A DNA stretch of 64,000 nt from Thiocapsa marina 5811 (GTDB lineage: Bacteria; Pseudomonadota; Gammaproteobacteria; Chromatiales; Chromatiaceae). The notes beneath the pieces are model-generated. The model was not told the DNA's origin and made no database searches. It saw nothing but the letters and a program-made list of their open reading frames with translations. The translations under genes and the position numbers were made by a program. Of the stretch, positions 51,207 through 60,544 are shown one piece after another. The first letter of the stretch is position 1. Every line of letters starts with the position of its first letter. Location of the stretch: assembly GCF_000223985.1 (NCBI RefSeq), contig NZ_AFWV01000003.1, positions 124,001 to 188,000 on the forward strand. Reading direction: 5' to 3'.

Positions 51207-52496
51207 ATGTCATTCGATTCACTCGGCCTTCAGGCCGACTTGCTGCGTGCCGTGGCAACGCAGCGTTATGCCCGCCCGACCCCCATTCAACTGCAGGCAA
51301 TACCCGAGATTTTGGCCGGTCATGACCTGCTTGCCGGCGCTCAAACCGGGACGGGCAAGACCGCGGCCTTCGTGCTGCCGCTCTTGCAGCGTCTCTCCGA
51401 GAAGGGTCATCCGCAACGTCATCCGCGTGCACTGATCTTGACGCCGACGCGCGAGCTGGCGGCTCAGGTCGGCGAGCGCGTGCACGCCTACGGCCTGCAC
51501 CTGCCTTTACGCTCGGCGATCGTCTTCGGCGGGGTCGGCATGCAGCCGCAGGTCAACCAGCTGCAGCGCGGTGTCGATGTTTTGATCGCGACCCCGGGGC
51601 GCCTGCTCGATCATGCCGGCCGACGCACCGTCGATCTGTCGCGCGTCGAGATCCTCGTCCTGGACGAGGCCGATCGTATGTTGGACATGGGTTTTATCCA
51701 CGACATCCGGCGCATCATTCAGCTGCTTCCCGAGCGGCGCCAGAACCTCCTGTTCTCCGCAACCTACTCCGACGACATCCGCAGGCTGGCGGACGGGCTT
51801 CTGAAGCGCCCGAAGCTGATCGAGGTTGCGCGGCGCAATACGGCCGCCGAGACGGTCGTTCAGGCGGCGCATCCGGTGGACAAGGCCCGCAAGCGCGATC
51901 TGCTCGCCCACCTCTTCCGTCGCGAAGGTTGGCATCAGGTCTTGGTCTTTACGCGTACCAAGGCGGGTGCCAATCGGCTGGTGGAGCATCTCGGGCGAGA
52001 AGGTATCACGGCCGCCGCCATCCACGGCAACAAGAGTCAATCGGCCCGAACGCGCGCCTTGGACGATTTCAAACGCGGCAGCGTCCGCGCATTGGTGGCG
52101 ACCGATATCGCCGCGCGGGGATTGGATATCGTCGATCTGCCCCAAGTGGTGAACTTCGAGCTGCCGAATGTCGCCGAGGACTATGTCCATCGTATCGGGC
52201 GCACCGGTCGAGCGGGCGCCGGCGGTAAGGCGCTGTCTCTTGTCAGCCATGACGAACGGGGTTTGCTGCAGGGAATTCAGCGCCTCCTGCGTCGAGAGAT
52301 TGCGTTGGATCCCGTAGTCGGTTTCGAACCGTCATTGGTCCCTCCGGAATCCGAGCCCGATCGAAGCCTCGGCGGTCGCCGCGACTCGCGCGGACCGAGC
52401 CGACCGGCGCGCAAGCCGGCCGCCGCCGCTGCTTCGCCGGCGGGGAAGCGTCCCTGGCGTGGCGGCGACAGGCGCGGGCGCGGCGCGACGCCATAG
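51207..52496 (+). CDS. rhlE: DEAD-box RNA helicase RhlE
   Basis: The 429-residue product has a Q motif ([11 protein letters not shown]), Walker [18 protein letters not shown], the DEAD box [16 protein letters not shown], and motif [13 protein letters not shown] basic tail rich in R, G, P and A (about residues 380-429) follows and probably binds RNA. It is expected to unwind RNA in ribosome assembly or decay. The ATG at 51207 follows CAGGAG. An RRM protein gene follows. Confidence 0.94.
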   Translation: MSFDSLGLQADLLRAVATQRYARPTPIQLQAIPEILAGHDLLAGAQTGTGKTAAFVLPLLQRLSEKGHPQRHPRALILTPTRELAAQVGERVHAYGLHLPLRSAIVFGGVGMQPQVNQLQRGVDVLIATPGRLLDHAGRRTVDLSRVEILVLDEADRMLDMGFIHDIRRIIQLLPERRQNLLFSATYSDDIRRLADGLLKRPKLIEVARRNTAAETVVQAAHPVDKARKRDLLAHLFRREGWHQVLVFTRTKAGANRLVEHLGREGITAAAIHGNKSQSARTRALDDFKRGSVRALVATDIAARGLDIVDLPQVVNFELPNVAEDYVHRIGRTGRAGAGGKALSLVSHDERGLLQGIQRLLRREIALDPVVGFEPSLVPPESEPDRSLGGRRDSRGPSRPARKPAAAAASPAGKRPWRGGDRRGRGATP

Positions 52497-52550
52497 TTTC
52501 CGATGACCATTGCGCGGCGGGGCTTGCGTATCCGGTCCCGCCATTGCTTC

Positions 52551-52569
52551 GTCTCCAACGGTTGGAGAC
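52551..52569. promoter_or_regulatory. Perfect 8-base hairpin between rhlE and the RRM gene
   Basis: GTCTCCAA and TTGGAGAC pair across the triloop CGG. No T-tract follows. It lies 54 bases after rhlE and 82 bases before the RRM gene; an mRNA-processing or thermosensing role is possible but not shown. Confidence 0.35.
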
Positions 52570-52651
52570 AAAGACTGTCGAATCAGTTGCGTATTGATTT
52601 TTCGACCGTTCTCTCTTTCTCTTCAATGCGCTCTCACGGAACTCTTGAATA

Positions 52652-52924
52652 ATGAATATTTACGTTGGCAACCTGGCCTACGGCGTGACCCAAGACGAGC
52701 TGAAGACCGCATTCTCCGCTTACGGCGAGATTTCGAGCGTGAACTTGATCACCGACAAGTTCACCGGTGAGTCCAAAGGCTTCGGCTTCGTCGAGATGCC
52801 GAACAACTCCGAGGCCGATGCCGCCATCAAGGGGCTGAACGAGACGCCGCTGAAGGGCCGTAACTTGAAGGTCAACCAAGCCAAGCCGCGCGGCGAGCGC
52901 CCCTCGCGCGGGCCCCGCTGGTAG
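52652..52924 (+). CDS. Single-RRM RNA-binding protein
   Basis: The 90-residue protein is one RNA recognition motif with RNP2 NIYVGNLAYG and RNP1 KGFGFVEM, plus a short basic tail (RGERPSRGPRW). Such proteins are common next to DEAD-box helicases in proteobacteria and cyanobacteria and are often cold-induced. The leader upstream is T-rich and lacks a strong ribosome-binding site. Confidence 0.94.
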   Translation: MNIYVGNLAYGVTQDELKTAFSAYGEISSVNLITDKFTGESKGFGFVEMPNNSEADAAIKGLNETPLKGRNLKVNQAKPRGERPSRGPRW

Positions 52925-53029
52925 GCGTACTTCGGCTTCGGGGCGTTGCCCCGAGGTCGTGTTCGAGCGCGGCCTCGAGCACCTCGATAGAATTGACCAC
53001 TCTCCTTCACTGCTCCCCGCGTACCCCCG

Positions 53030-54865
53030 ATGTCGCCCCACCTGGTCTATCGCGTTCGTCCCGCAGCACCGCAAGCACATCTGTTTCACGTCGAGATCGA
53101 AATCCCGGGCTCGGGCGCCGACCTCGTCGAGCTGTCTCTGCCCGCGTGGATTCCGGGCAGCTATATGATCAGGGACTTCGCGAGGAATATCCTGAAGCTC
53201 GTCGCCGAATCAACCGACGCGATGCCGCTCAAGTGCCGAAAGCGCGACAAACAGACCTGGGTCTGCCGGACGGGGGGCAGTGCGATCAGGGTGCGTTATC
53301 AGGTCTATGCGTGGGATCTCTCTGTTCGCGGGGCGCACCTCGATACGACGCACGCCTACTTCAACGGGGCAGCTCTCCTGATGCGGGTTCACGGCATGGA
53401 TGGCCGACCCTGTTCGGTCGATCTAATTCCGCCCGATGGAGACGTCGATGCTGAATGGGCGGTCGCGACCAGCCTCGCGCCGGAGCAGATCGACGGGCGT
53501 GGTTTCGGATCTTATCGTGCCGAGAATTACGACGACCTGATCGATCATCCCGTCGAGATGGGGTGTTTCGAGCAGGTCGGTTTCGATCTCGCGGGTGTGC
53601 CGCATCGTCTGGCGATTACGGGCCGCCAGTATGCCGACAAGCCCCGACTCGAGAGCGATCTCTTGCGCATTTGCGGCGAGCACGCGGCCCTGTTCGGCGA
53701 ATTGCCGATCGACCGCTACCTCTTTCTCGTGACGGCCGTGGGCGAGGGCTACGGCGGATTGGAGCATCGGTTCTCGACAAGCTTGCTCTGTTCACGCAAC
53801 GATTTGCCTCATCCGACCGACGCGAAGCGCACCGATGCATACGTCCGCTTCTTGGGGCTTTGCAGCCACGAATACTTCCATCTCTGGCATGTGAAGCGCA
53901 TTCGGCCATCTGCGCTGATGGATGGCAGGCTGGATCGGGAGCTGCACACGCGAACGCTGTGGGCCTTCGAAGGCATCACATCCTACTACGACGAGCTCGC
54001 CTTGGTGCGCAGCGGTTGTATCGATCCCCGGGCCTATCTCGGCCTGCTTGCCGCGACGATGACCCGCCTGGTACGAACCCCGGGACGCAGAGTGCAGACC
54101 TTGGCCGAGTCGAGCTTCGATGCCTGGACCAAGTTCTACAAACAAGACGAAAATGCACCCAATGCGATCGTGAGTTATTACGTCAAGGGCGCCCTGGTCG
54201 CCCTAGCGTTGGACTTGACCATTCGCGCGGGGACGCAGTGCAGGACCGCGCTCGATGACGTCATGCGAGCACTCTGGAGCCGCTATGGCTGCACCGGGGT
54301 TGGCGTTCCGGAGCGCGGGATCGAGGCCATCGCGTCCGAGGTGTCGGGGCTCGATCTCGACGCCTTCTTTGCGACCGCGCTGGACGGGACCACGGAGCTC
54401 GATCTCGAGCCCCTCTTGAGCACGGTCGGGGTCGGTATGCGGCTGCGTCCCTCGGATGGCCCGAAGGACCAGGGCGGGTGTCCGGAGTCTTTCGATCATC
54501 GAGAGGCGCGTCCGACGCTCGATCTGCGCCTGCGTCCGGGTGCCTCCGAGGCGATCGTCCAGAACGTGATCCGCGACGGGCCGGGCGAGCGCGCGGGCAT
54601 CGCACCCGGAGATGTCGTGGTCGCGGTCGACGGCCTGCGTGCCACCGCGGAGAATTTGGAGTCCTTGGTCGCGCGCGCTGTGGCCCCGGTGAGGGTCCAC
54701 CTGTTTCGGCGCGACGAGTTGATCGAGGTGCTCGCCGTTCCCGCGCCGGCCCGTCCCGACACCTGTGACTTGATGCTCTTGGATGCGGTGCCGCCGCAGG
54801 TGCTCGAGGCGCGCACGCGTTGGCTCGCCAGCGTCGCCGGCGATCGCCGGGATTGCGCTCCGTGA
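53030..54865 (+). CDS. M61-family metallopeptidase with PDZ domain
   Basis: The 611-residue product has the M61 N-terminal beta region (WIPGSYMIRDFARNI), the zinc motif HEYFHLWHVKRIRP (H-E-x-x-H) with the downstream glutamate in WAFEGITSYYDEL, and a C-terminal PDZ domain (about residues 505-585). Family members are aminopeptidases that prefer glycine or alanine. No signal peptide is visible, so it is probably cytoplasmic. No clear ribosome-binding site precedes the ATG. The stop overlaps the birA start. Confidence 0.9.
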   Translation: MSPHLVYRVRPAAPQAHLFHVEIEIPGSGADLVELSLPAWIPGSYMIRDFARNILKLVAESTDAMPLKCRKRDKQTWVCRTGGSAIRVRYQVYAWDLSVRGAHLDTTHAYFNGAALLMRVHGMDGRPCSVDLIPPDGDVDAEWAVATSLAPEQIDGRGFGSYRAENYDDLIDHPVEMGCFEQVGFDLAGVPHRLAITGRQYADKPRLESDLLRICGEHAALFGELPIDRYLFLVTAVGEGYGGLEHRFSTSLLCSRNDLPHPTDAKRTDAYVRFLGLCSHEYFHLWHVKRIRPSALMDGRLDRELHTRTLWAFEGITSYYDELALVRSGCIDPRAYLGLLAATMTRLVRTPGRRVQTLAESSFDAWTKFYKQDENAPNAIVSYYVKGALVALALDLTIRAGTQCRTALDDVMRALWSRYGCTGVGVPERGIEAIASEVSGLDLDAFFATALDGTTELDLEPLLSTVGVGMRLRPSDGPKDQGGCPESFDHREARPTLDLRLRPGASEAIVQNVIRDGPGERAGIAPGDVVVAVDGLRATAENLESLVARAVAPVRVHLFRRDELIEVLAVPAPARPDTCDLMLLDAVPPQVLEARTRWLASVAGDRRDCAP

Positions 54866-55713
54866 TTCCCGGCTCAGGGGGTCATGGCTCGGGCGCGCCC
54901 CCCGATCCTCTGGACGCGGAACGAATCCTGGCGGCACTGTCCCCCGGTGCTCGCAAAGCAATCGCGCGTCTGGAGATCCACACCGAGATCGACTCGACCA
55001 ACCGCGCCCTGATGCGCGATGCGGCGACGGGCGCGCCCTGCGGAACGCTGTATCTCGCCGAGAGCCAAAGCGCCGGACGGGGGCGTCTCGGGCGCCTCTG
55101 GGTATCGCCTTTCGGGGCCAATCTCTATCTCTCCATGCTCTGGCGATACAGCGCGCCGCCGGCGACGCTGGGCGGCTTCAGCTTGGTTGCGGGGGCCGTC
55201 GTTGCGGACGTGCTGCGCCGGATCGGTGCAGAGGGTCTCGCGCTGAAATGGCCGAACGATCTGCTCTGGGATCGGCGCAAGCTCGGCGGGATGCTCGTCG
55301 AGGTCGCCGGCGGGCTCCGAGGCCCCTCGGCCTTGGTGGCGGGGATCGGAATCAATGTGCGGATGACGCCCGATCACGGACGGGCCATCGACCAGCCTTG
55401 GGTCGATCTTGCGCAAGTGCTCGGAGAATCGGGGGTGGATCGCAACACCTTGGCGGCACTGGTCGTCGAAGCCCTGATCGATGCCTTCGAGCGCTTCGGT
55501 CGGGAGGGTCTGCCCCCGTTTCTTGCGCTCTGGAACGCATTCGATCTCTTTCGCGGCGAGCAGGTGCGCCTCCTGCTTGCGGACCATGAGATCCGGGGCC
55601 GGGTGCTCGGGATCGCGTCGGACGGCTCCTTGCGGCTCGAGACCGCCGACGGCGAGCGATGTTTCCATGCAGGAGAAGTCAGTTTGAGACACGAGGTCGA
55701 AGACGCGCAATGA
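54862..55713 (+). CDS. birA: Biotin--[acetyl-CoA-carboxylase] ligase
   Basis: The 283-residue enzyme activates biotin and attaches it to the carboxylase carrier protein. It shows EIDSTNRALM, the biotin loop SAGRGRLGRLWVSPFGANLYLSM, LKWPNDLLWDRRKLGGMLVE and the C-terminal SH3-like domain. The N-terminal helix-turn-helix of E. coli BirA is absent, so it is not expected to repress bio genes itself. The GTG start overlaps the M61 gene; the stop overlaps coaX. Confidence 0.93.
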   Translation: MIPGSGGHGSGAPPDPLDAERILAALSPGARKAIARLEIHTEIDSTNRALMRDAATGAPCGTLYLAESQSAGRGRLGRLWVSPFGANLYLSMLWRYSAPPATLGGFSLVAGAVVADVLRRIGAEGLALKWPNDLLWDRRKLGGMLVEVAGGLRGPSALVAGIGINVRMTPDHGRAIDQPWVDLAQVLGESGVDRNTLAALVVEALIDAFERFGREGLPPFLALWNAFDLFRGEQVRLLLADHEIRGRVLGIASDGSLRLETADGERCFHAGEVSLRHEVEDAQ

Positions 55714-56462
55714 TGCTGCTGCTTGATATCGGAAATACCAACCTGCGCTGGGCACTCTCCGACGGCGGCCCTCCCGGCGAGGTTCGGGTCGTGCGCCACG
55801 GCGGGGCAGTGCCGATCGACCTTCTGGCCGACTGGGAGCTGCTGGATGCGCCCGAGCGTGTGGTTGCGAGCAACGTCGGCGGTGCATCGGTCGCCGCGGC
55901 GATCGGTCGTGCGACCCGGGCTTATTGGGGGCTGGACCTCGACCTCGTGCAGACCCGAGCCCGCTTCGGTGCGCTGAGCATCGCGTATCCCGAGCCGGGG
56001 CGTTTCGGTGTCGACCGCTGGCTCGCCTTGGTTGCCGCCCATCGCCTGGTTCCCGAAGCGGTGCTGGTCGTGGATGCCGGAACCGCGGCCACCTTCGATC
56101 TCCTGCTTGCCGACGGACGTCATCTCGGCGGCTTGATTCTCCCCGGGGTCGAGATGATGCGTGCGAGCCTTTTGGCCGGAACCCTGATCCCGCGGATCGC
56201 CTCCGAGCCGACCGACGAGCCTTGGGCGGCCGATACGGGACCGGCCGTCGCGGCCGGCAGCCTTCAGGCAATCGGGGCCCTGGCGACGCGGCTCTACGAT
56301 CGGCTCGAGCGGGAGACGCAGACACCCCCCGCATTGATCCTGACCGGCGGCGACGCCGAACGCCTGATCCCGGCGATGGATCGGCCGGCTCGGGTCGTAC
56401 CCGATCTGGTCTTGCGCGGACTCTTCGAGGTCGTCTCGGGCGAAGCCTCGGACATCGGTTGA
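55710..56462 (+). CDS. coaX: Type III pantothenate kinase CoaX
   Basis: CoaX phosphorylates pantothenate in the first step of coenzyme A synthesis. The 250-residue ASKHA-fold product has LLLDIGNTNLRWAL, GVDRWLALVAAH, VVDAGTAATFDLL and GGLILPGVEMMRASLL. The ATG at 55710 overlaps the birA stop and the next codon is also ATG. The birA-coaX pairing is common in proteobacteria. Confidence 0.94.
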   Translation: MMLLLDIGNTNLRWALSDGGPPGEVRVVRHGGAVPIDLLADWELLDAPERVVASNVGGASVAAAIGRATRAYWGLDLDLVQTRARFGALSIAYPEPGRFGVDRWLALVAAHRLVPEAVLVVDAGTAATFDLLLADGRHLGGLILPGVEMMRASLLAGTLIPRIASEPTDEPWAADTGPAVAAGSLQAIGALATRLYDRLERETQTPPALILTGGDAERLIPAMDRPARVVPDLVLRGLFEVVSGEASDIG

Positions 56463-56540
56463 GTGTCCGCTTTTTCGGGCGGCCCCGATCGAGCGCTTAG
56501 GCGTGCGGGCTGTACGGACGGTCGAAGGCAGGTCGGTATT

Positions 56541-56617
56541 TGGCGCCCTCGACAGGATTTGAACCTGTGACCTACCGCTTAGGAGGCGATCGCTCTATCC
56601 AACTGAGCTACGAGGGC
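56541..56617 (-). tRNA. tRNA-Arg (anticodon CCU)
   Basis: Read on the minus strand, the gene begins GCCCTCG and ends CGAGGGC-G-CCA, with the CCA encoded. The D-arm is GCTCAGTTGGATAGAGC. The anticodon arm is ATCGC-CTCCTAA-GCGGT, giving anticodon CCU for AGG codons. The T-arm is ACAGG-TTCAAAT-CCTGT. It is 77 bases long and convergent with coaX. Confidence 0.95.
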
Positions 56618-56762
56618 GTGCTGTGGTATGTCGGGGACTTTAGTGTACCCCGGGGAATAACCGCAGGCACCGGTCAAGATCCCGATTCAGGCCGATATCG
56701 GTTGAAGTCCATCCGCAAAGCGGTGATTATTGAAGCGTCATCAAGTCGATACGTCCATCTCC

Positions 56763-58130
56763 ATGACCAATCTGGCCCAGCCCGACGTCACCATCTTCCT
56801 CGATCACGCCGGCGTGATTCGGCGGGCGGCGCTGTCGCCTGCGTTCCGCGGCGAGGCGCTGGATGCCTGGGTCGGGCGTCCTTGGGCCGAGACGGTCGAC
56901 TCTTTCGGAAGCGAGAGCCTGCGGAGCCTCGTCGACGACGCGCGGGACTCGGGTGTCTCGGCCTTCAGGCAGGTCAACCAGATCTTTCCATCCGGATTGC
57001 GTCTTCCGATCGAGTATACCGCGGTGCGTTTGGGAGGCGATGCCGGGCTGGTTGCTATCGGCCGCAGTCTCCAGGCCGTGACCGAGCTGCAGACGCGCCT
57101 TGTGGAGGCGCAGCAGACGATGGAGCGCGACTATTGGAAGCTGCGCGAGGTCGAGACCCGGTATCGGCTCTTGTTCGGATCCTCGAGCGATGCGGTGATT
57201 CTGTTGCGAGTCACGGGGCTGGCGATCCAGGACATCAACCCGGCCGCGTCGCGCGCCCTCGGCGGCTCCACCGTAGCGCGTCGGCCTCTGGTCGGCAAAG
57301 ACTTTTCCGGCGAGTTGGTCGATGGCGAGCGTGACCTCTTTCACGCGATGCTCCGACGACTCGACGAGCAAGGCAGCGCCCCGGGGATACTGCTGCACCT
57401 CGGCGTGGAGCGAGCGGCTTGGATGGTGCGAGCGTCGCGGCTCGCGTCCGAGGCCGGTTCACTGTACCTTCTTCAATTGACCGCCACCGAGGCCGCATCG
57501 ACGTCTCGGCAGTCTGCCGAAGGCGAGTTCGCCGACGTCCTGATCGAGCGCTTGCCCGACGGATTCGTCGTGACCGATCGAGACGGCTTGATCCACTGGG
57601 TCAACCCGGCCTTCCTCGACCTCGTTCAAATGCCGACCGCGGGCGGGGTGCTGCAACAAAGCCTGGGGCTTTGGCTCGATCGACCGGGCGCGGATATGAG
57701 CGTGTTGTTGACGACGATCGCCCGACTGGGCGTCGTTCGTCCGTTCTCGACCAGGCTCCGCGGCGAGCTCGGCGGCGAGACGGAGGTGGAGATCTCGGCG
57801 GCCGGCGATTTGGACACCGAGCCGTCGTCGATCGGAATCTTGTTCCGGGATGTCGGCAGGCGCCTGCCGCGACACGACAACGACCAGCGTCTCGGCGGAC
57901 GCTTGAACGCCCTGAGCGGTCGGATCGGCAAAGGTCCCTTGCGTGCGCTGGTGGACGAGGCGATCAGCGTGATGGAGCAGCACTATATCGAGGAGGCGTT
58001 GGAACTCACGCGCGGTAATCGTACCGCAACCGCCGACCTGCTCGGGTTGAGTCGTCAGAGTCTCTACGTCAAGCTCAAGCGGTACGGTATGGATCAGGAC
58101 ACGGTTACGGATCCGGGAAGTCGAACCTAG
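56763..58130 (+). CDS. ppsR: PpsR/CrtJ-family photosynthesis regulator, cysteine-free
   Basis: PpsR proteins bind TGT-N12-ACA sites and control bacteriochlorophyll, carotenoid and light-harvesting genes. The 455-residue product has an N-terminal PAS-like region, a coiled-coil Q-linker (ELQTRLVEAQQTMERDYWKL), two further PAS domains and a Fis-type helix-turn-helix (ALELTRGNRTATADLLGLSRQSLYVKLKRYGM). It contains no cysteine; the helix-turn-helix cysteine of CrtJ/PpsR is tyrosine here (EQHYIEEAL). I prefer the ATG at 56763 over a TTG at 56730. The bacteriophytochrome gene follows, after a composite repeat that supplies its TAG stop. Confidence 0.9.
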   Translation: MTNLAQPDVTIFLDHAGVIRRAALSPAFRGEALDAWVGRPWAETVDSFGSESLRSLVDDARDSGVSAFRQVNQIFPSGLRLPIEYTAVRLGGDAGLVAIGRSLQAVTELQTRLVEAQQTMERDYWKLREVETRYRLLFGSSSDAVILLRVTGLAIQDINPAASRALGGSTVARRPLVGKDFSGELVDGERDLFHAMLRRLDEQGSAPGILLHLGVERAAWMVRASRLASEAGSLYLLQLTATEAASTSRQSAEGEFADVLIERLPDGFVVTDRDGLIHWVNPAFLDLVQMPTAGGVLQQSLGLWLDRPGADMSVLLTTIARLGVVRPFSTRLRGELGGETEVEISAAGDLDTEPSSIGILFRDVGRRLPRHDNDQRLGGRLNALSGRIGKGPLRALVDEAISVMEQHYIEEALELTRGNRTATADLLGLSRQSLYVKLKRYGMDQDTVTDPGSRT

Positions 58131-58212
58131 ACCGCGTCCACAGCGAAATGCTCGTTTTCGAGTGAGTTCGACGTTTGGTGCATCCACAACCCTTAGCGGG
58201 GATGCGGTTTAA
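58128..58212 (-). repeat. Dispersed palindromic element, type A (copy 8)
   Basis: TAGACCGCGTCC at the left and GGATGCGGTTTAA at the right bound the reverse complement of the type A interior (CACTCGAAAA... read here as TTTTCGAGTG, and GGTGCATCCAC). The first three bases are the stop codon of the cysteine-free ppsR. Confidence 0.83.
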
Positions 58213-58225
58213 GATCGTATAATTT

Positions 58226-58315
58226 TCAAACCGCGCCGACTCCAACGGTCGTCAAGTCTGCCGGGGCCGCCGACCCCATCCAAGAACATCGCATACCGCG
58301 CTGGGCGCGGTTTAA
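58226..58315 (+). repeat. Dispersed palindromic element, type B (copy 9)
   Basis: TCAAACCGCGCC at the left and GGGCGCGGTTTAA at the right bound an interior nearly identical to the copy at 32839, with a three-base insertion. A 13-base AT-rich linker separates it from copy 8. It ends 19 bases before the bphP start. Confidence 0.88.
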
Positions 58316-58334
58316 GCATCGGAGCGCAGCCCAA

Positions 58335-60530
58335 TTGACCCTCGATCTTTCCTCCTCGCCGGCGTTCGGGCAAGCCGATCTTTCCAATTGCGAGCGCGAG
58401 CAGATTCAGCTCGCGGCATCCATCCAACCGCACGGCGCCATGATCGTTCTGTCGGAGCCGGATCTCATCGTGATCCAGGCCAGCGAAAATGCGCGCTCCC
58501 TGTTGCGGCTCGACCGGGATCCGATCGGGGCCCGTCTCGACGAGCTGGTACCGATCCTGGCAGCGAGGGTTCGTCCGAGACTCAAAGATGATCTGGCGCA
58601 GGTCCCGCTGGTGTTGCGAACGCCGGTGGGGGCGAACTCGGCGCGGGATTTCGATGCCATCGTGCATCGTCCACCGGCGGGTGGATTGGTCGTCGAGCTC
58701 GAGCCGTGGGGGGCCGCGGTCGACCTATCGGCTCGGATCAATGCCGCGCTGCAGACGATCATCGCATCGGCTTCGTTGCGGTCCTTGTGCGATGAGGCCG
58801 CGAGCATCTTCAAGTCGATTGTCGGCTACGATCGGGTCATGGTCTATCGGTTCGATGACGAGGGCCACGGCGAGATCTTTTCCGAGCAGCGCGAGCCCGA
58901 GCTCGAGGCCTACCTCGGAAACCGTTATCCGGATTCCGATATCCCTCAAATCGCGCGTCGGCTCTACGAGCGCAACCGGATACGCCTCTTGGTCGATGTC
59001 GACTACGAACCGGTACGCATCCATCCCCGGACCTCGCCCGTCACGGGGGAGGATCTGGACATGTCGCTGTGCAGCCTGCGCAGCATGTCGCCGATCCACA
59101 TCCAATATTTGAAGAACATGGGCGTCGGGGCGACTCTGGTCGCTTCGCTCTTGGTCGGAGGCAGGCTGTGGGGGCTGATCGCGTGTCATCATTGCGGGCC
59201 GCGCTTCGTGCAGTACGAGATTCGCGCCGTCTGCGAGCTGCTGGCCGAGGCCGTAGCGACACGCATCGCTGCCTTGGAGAGCTTTGTCCAGGCTCAAGCG
59301 GAGTTGTCGGTTCGACGCCTCGAGCAGCGGATGGTGGAGGCGATCTCGCGCGAGGGTGACTGGACATCCGCCCTCTTCGACGACCCCCGAACCTTGCTTC
59401 AGACCGTCGATGCAGCGGGAGCGGCCTTGATCTGCGACGGCAGAATTCTGACCGCCGGAGAGGTTCCCGGAACCCGTGACCTGCGCGAGATCGGTGCCTG
59501 GCTCGATACGCAGCCGCGGCGCGCAGTGATGGCGACCGCCTCGCTGCGGCGCGACGAGCAGCGCCTCGCGGATCTGACCCCGGTGGCGAGCGGCATCCTC
59601 GCGGCGCCCGTGTCGAGCTGCACGGGCGAATACCTCATCTGGTGTCGTCCCGAGCGGGTACGGACAGTGACTTGGGGTGGCAATCCCTTCAAGCCAGTCT
59701 TCAGCGGAGACGATCCCTCGCAGCTTTCGCCGCGGCGTTCTTTCGCCCAATGGCATCAGGTCGTGGAGGGCACGTCCGACCCCTGGACCACCGCAAATCT
59801 GGCGACGGCCAGATTGATCGGCGAATCCGTGGCGGATGTCATCCAGCAGTTTCGCTCGGTCCGTGTGCTGATCGCCCAAGCGCAGCTCGCCCAGGTTCGC
59901 TCGCAGGTCGGAGCCTCCGAGCAGCCGATCCTCATCGCCGATGCGGACGGCGTTTTTTTGCTGACGACGCAGTCCTTCGAGCGACTCCTGCATCCGGACC
60001 AATCCCGTCCGCGATGCCTGGATGATCTACTGGACTTGTTCTCGGAGGCGACGCAGGCGGAGGCACGCCGCCGTCTTGATGAGTTGGTGACGCATCGTCG
60101 GGCTTGGCGCGGAGAAGTGGAGTTGAACGCCGGGGACATCGGCCTTCGTCCGTTTCTGGTACGCGCCGATCCAGTCTTTTCTTCGCCGGAGCTGGTCTTG
60201 GGCTTTGTCCTCTTGCTGACCGACCTGAGCGAGCGCAAACGGGCCGAGGATGCCCGGCATCGGGTTCAGGCCGGTCTGCTCGAGCAGCAGAAGGTCATGC
60301 GCCAGCAGTTGCAATGGAGTGCCAACCCCATGTACCGCGAGCTACTCTCGGCCATTGTCGCTAATGCGCAGCTTGCCGCGCTCGAGGTGACTGACAGCGT
60401 CGATTTGGGCCGGGTGCCCGCATTGGTGGACGCCGTTCAGTCATCGGTCCAGCGGACCACCCAGCTCCTCGAGCACCTCGCCTGGTATTCGGCGCAGTAC
60501 ACAAATTGCGATCCGCCTGCCGGTAACTGA
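58335..60530 (+). CDS. bphP: Bacteriophytochrome with PAS and HisKA-like output
   Basis: This 731-residue red/far-red photoreceptor has PAS-GAF-PHY order. The biliverdin-binding cysteine 19 is in NCEREQIQLAASIQPHGAM, the chromophore aspartate is in YPDSDIP (residues 198-204), histidines are in CHHCG (284-288) and the PHY tongue has PRRSF (466-470). A PAS domain (about 530-640) and a helical segment of about 80 residues follow. There is no H-box histidine and no ATPase domain, so it is not a histidine kinase. This resembles Rhodopseudomonas BphP1, which binds and inactivates a PpsR. The TTG start follows GGAG; the frame is convergent with the small membrane-protein gene. Confidence 0.92.
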   Translation: MTLDLSSSPAFGQADLSNCEREQIQLAASIQPHGAMIVLSEPDLIVIQASENARSLLRLDRDPIGARLDELVPILAARVRPRLKDDLAQVPLVLRTPVGANSARDFDAIVHRPPAGGLVVELEPWGAAVDLSARINAALQTIIASASLRSLCDEAASIFKSIVGYDRVMVYRFDDEGHGEIFSEQREPELEAYLGNRYPDSDIPQIARRLYERNRIRLLVDVDYEPVRIHPRTSPVTGEDLDMSLCSLRSMSPIHIQYLKNMGVGATLVASLLVGGRLWGLIACHHCGPRFVQYEIRAVCELLAEAVATRIAALESFVQAQAELSVRRLEQRMVEAISREGDWTSALFDDPRTLLQTVDAAGAALICDGRILTAGEVPGTRDLREIGAWLDTQPRRAVMATASLRRDEQRLADLTPVASGILAAPVSSCTGEYLIWCRPERVRTVTWGGNPFKPVFSGDDPSQLSPRRSFAQWHQVVEGTSDPWTTANLATARLIGESVADVIQQFRSVRVLIAQAQLAQVRSQVGASEQPILIADADGVFLLTTQSFERLLHPDQSRPRCLDDLLDLFSEATQAEARRRLDELVTHRRAWRGEVELNAGDIGLRPFLVRADPVFSSPELVLGFVLLLTDLSERKRAEDARHRVQAGLLEQQKVMRQQLQWSANPMYRELLSAIVANAQLAALEVTDSVDLGRVPALVDAVQSSVQRTTQLLEHLAWYSAQYTNCDPPAGN

Positions 60531-60544
60531 CTGACGCGGATGGG

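Noticed and set aside
56500-56762. PpsR-binding site (TGT-N12-ACA) upstream of ppsR
   Set aside because: I scanned the gaps before ppsR and bchP by eye and found no site matching both half-sites; TGT-N12-TGT near 56633 has the wrong symmetry.
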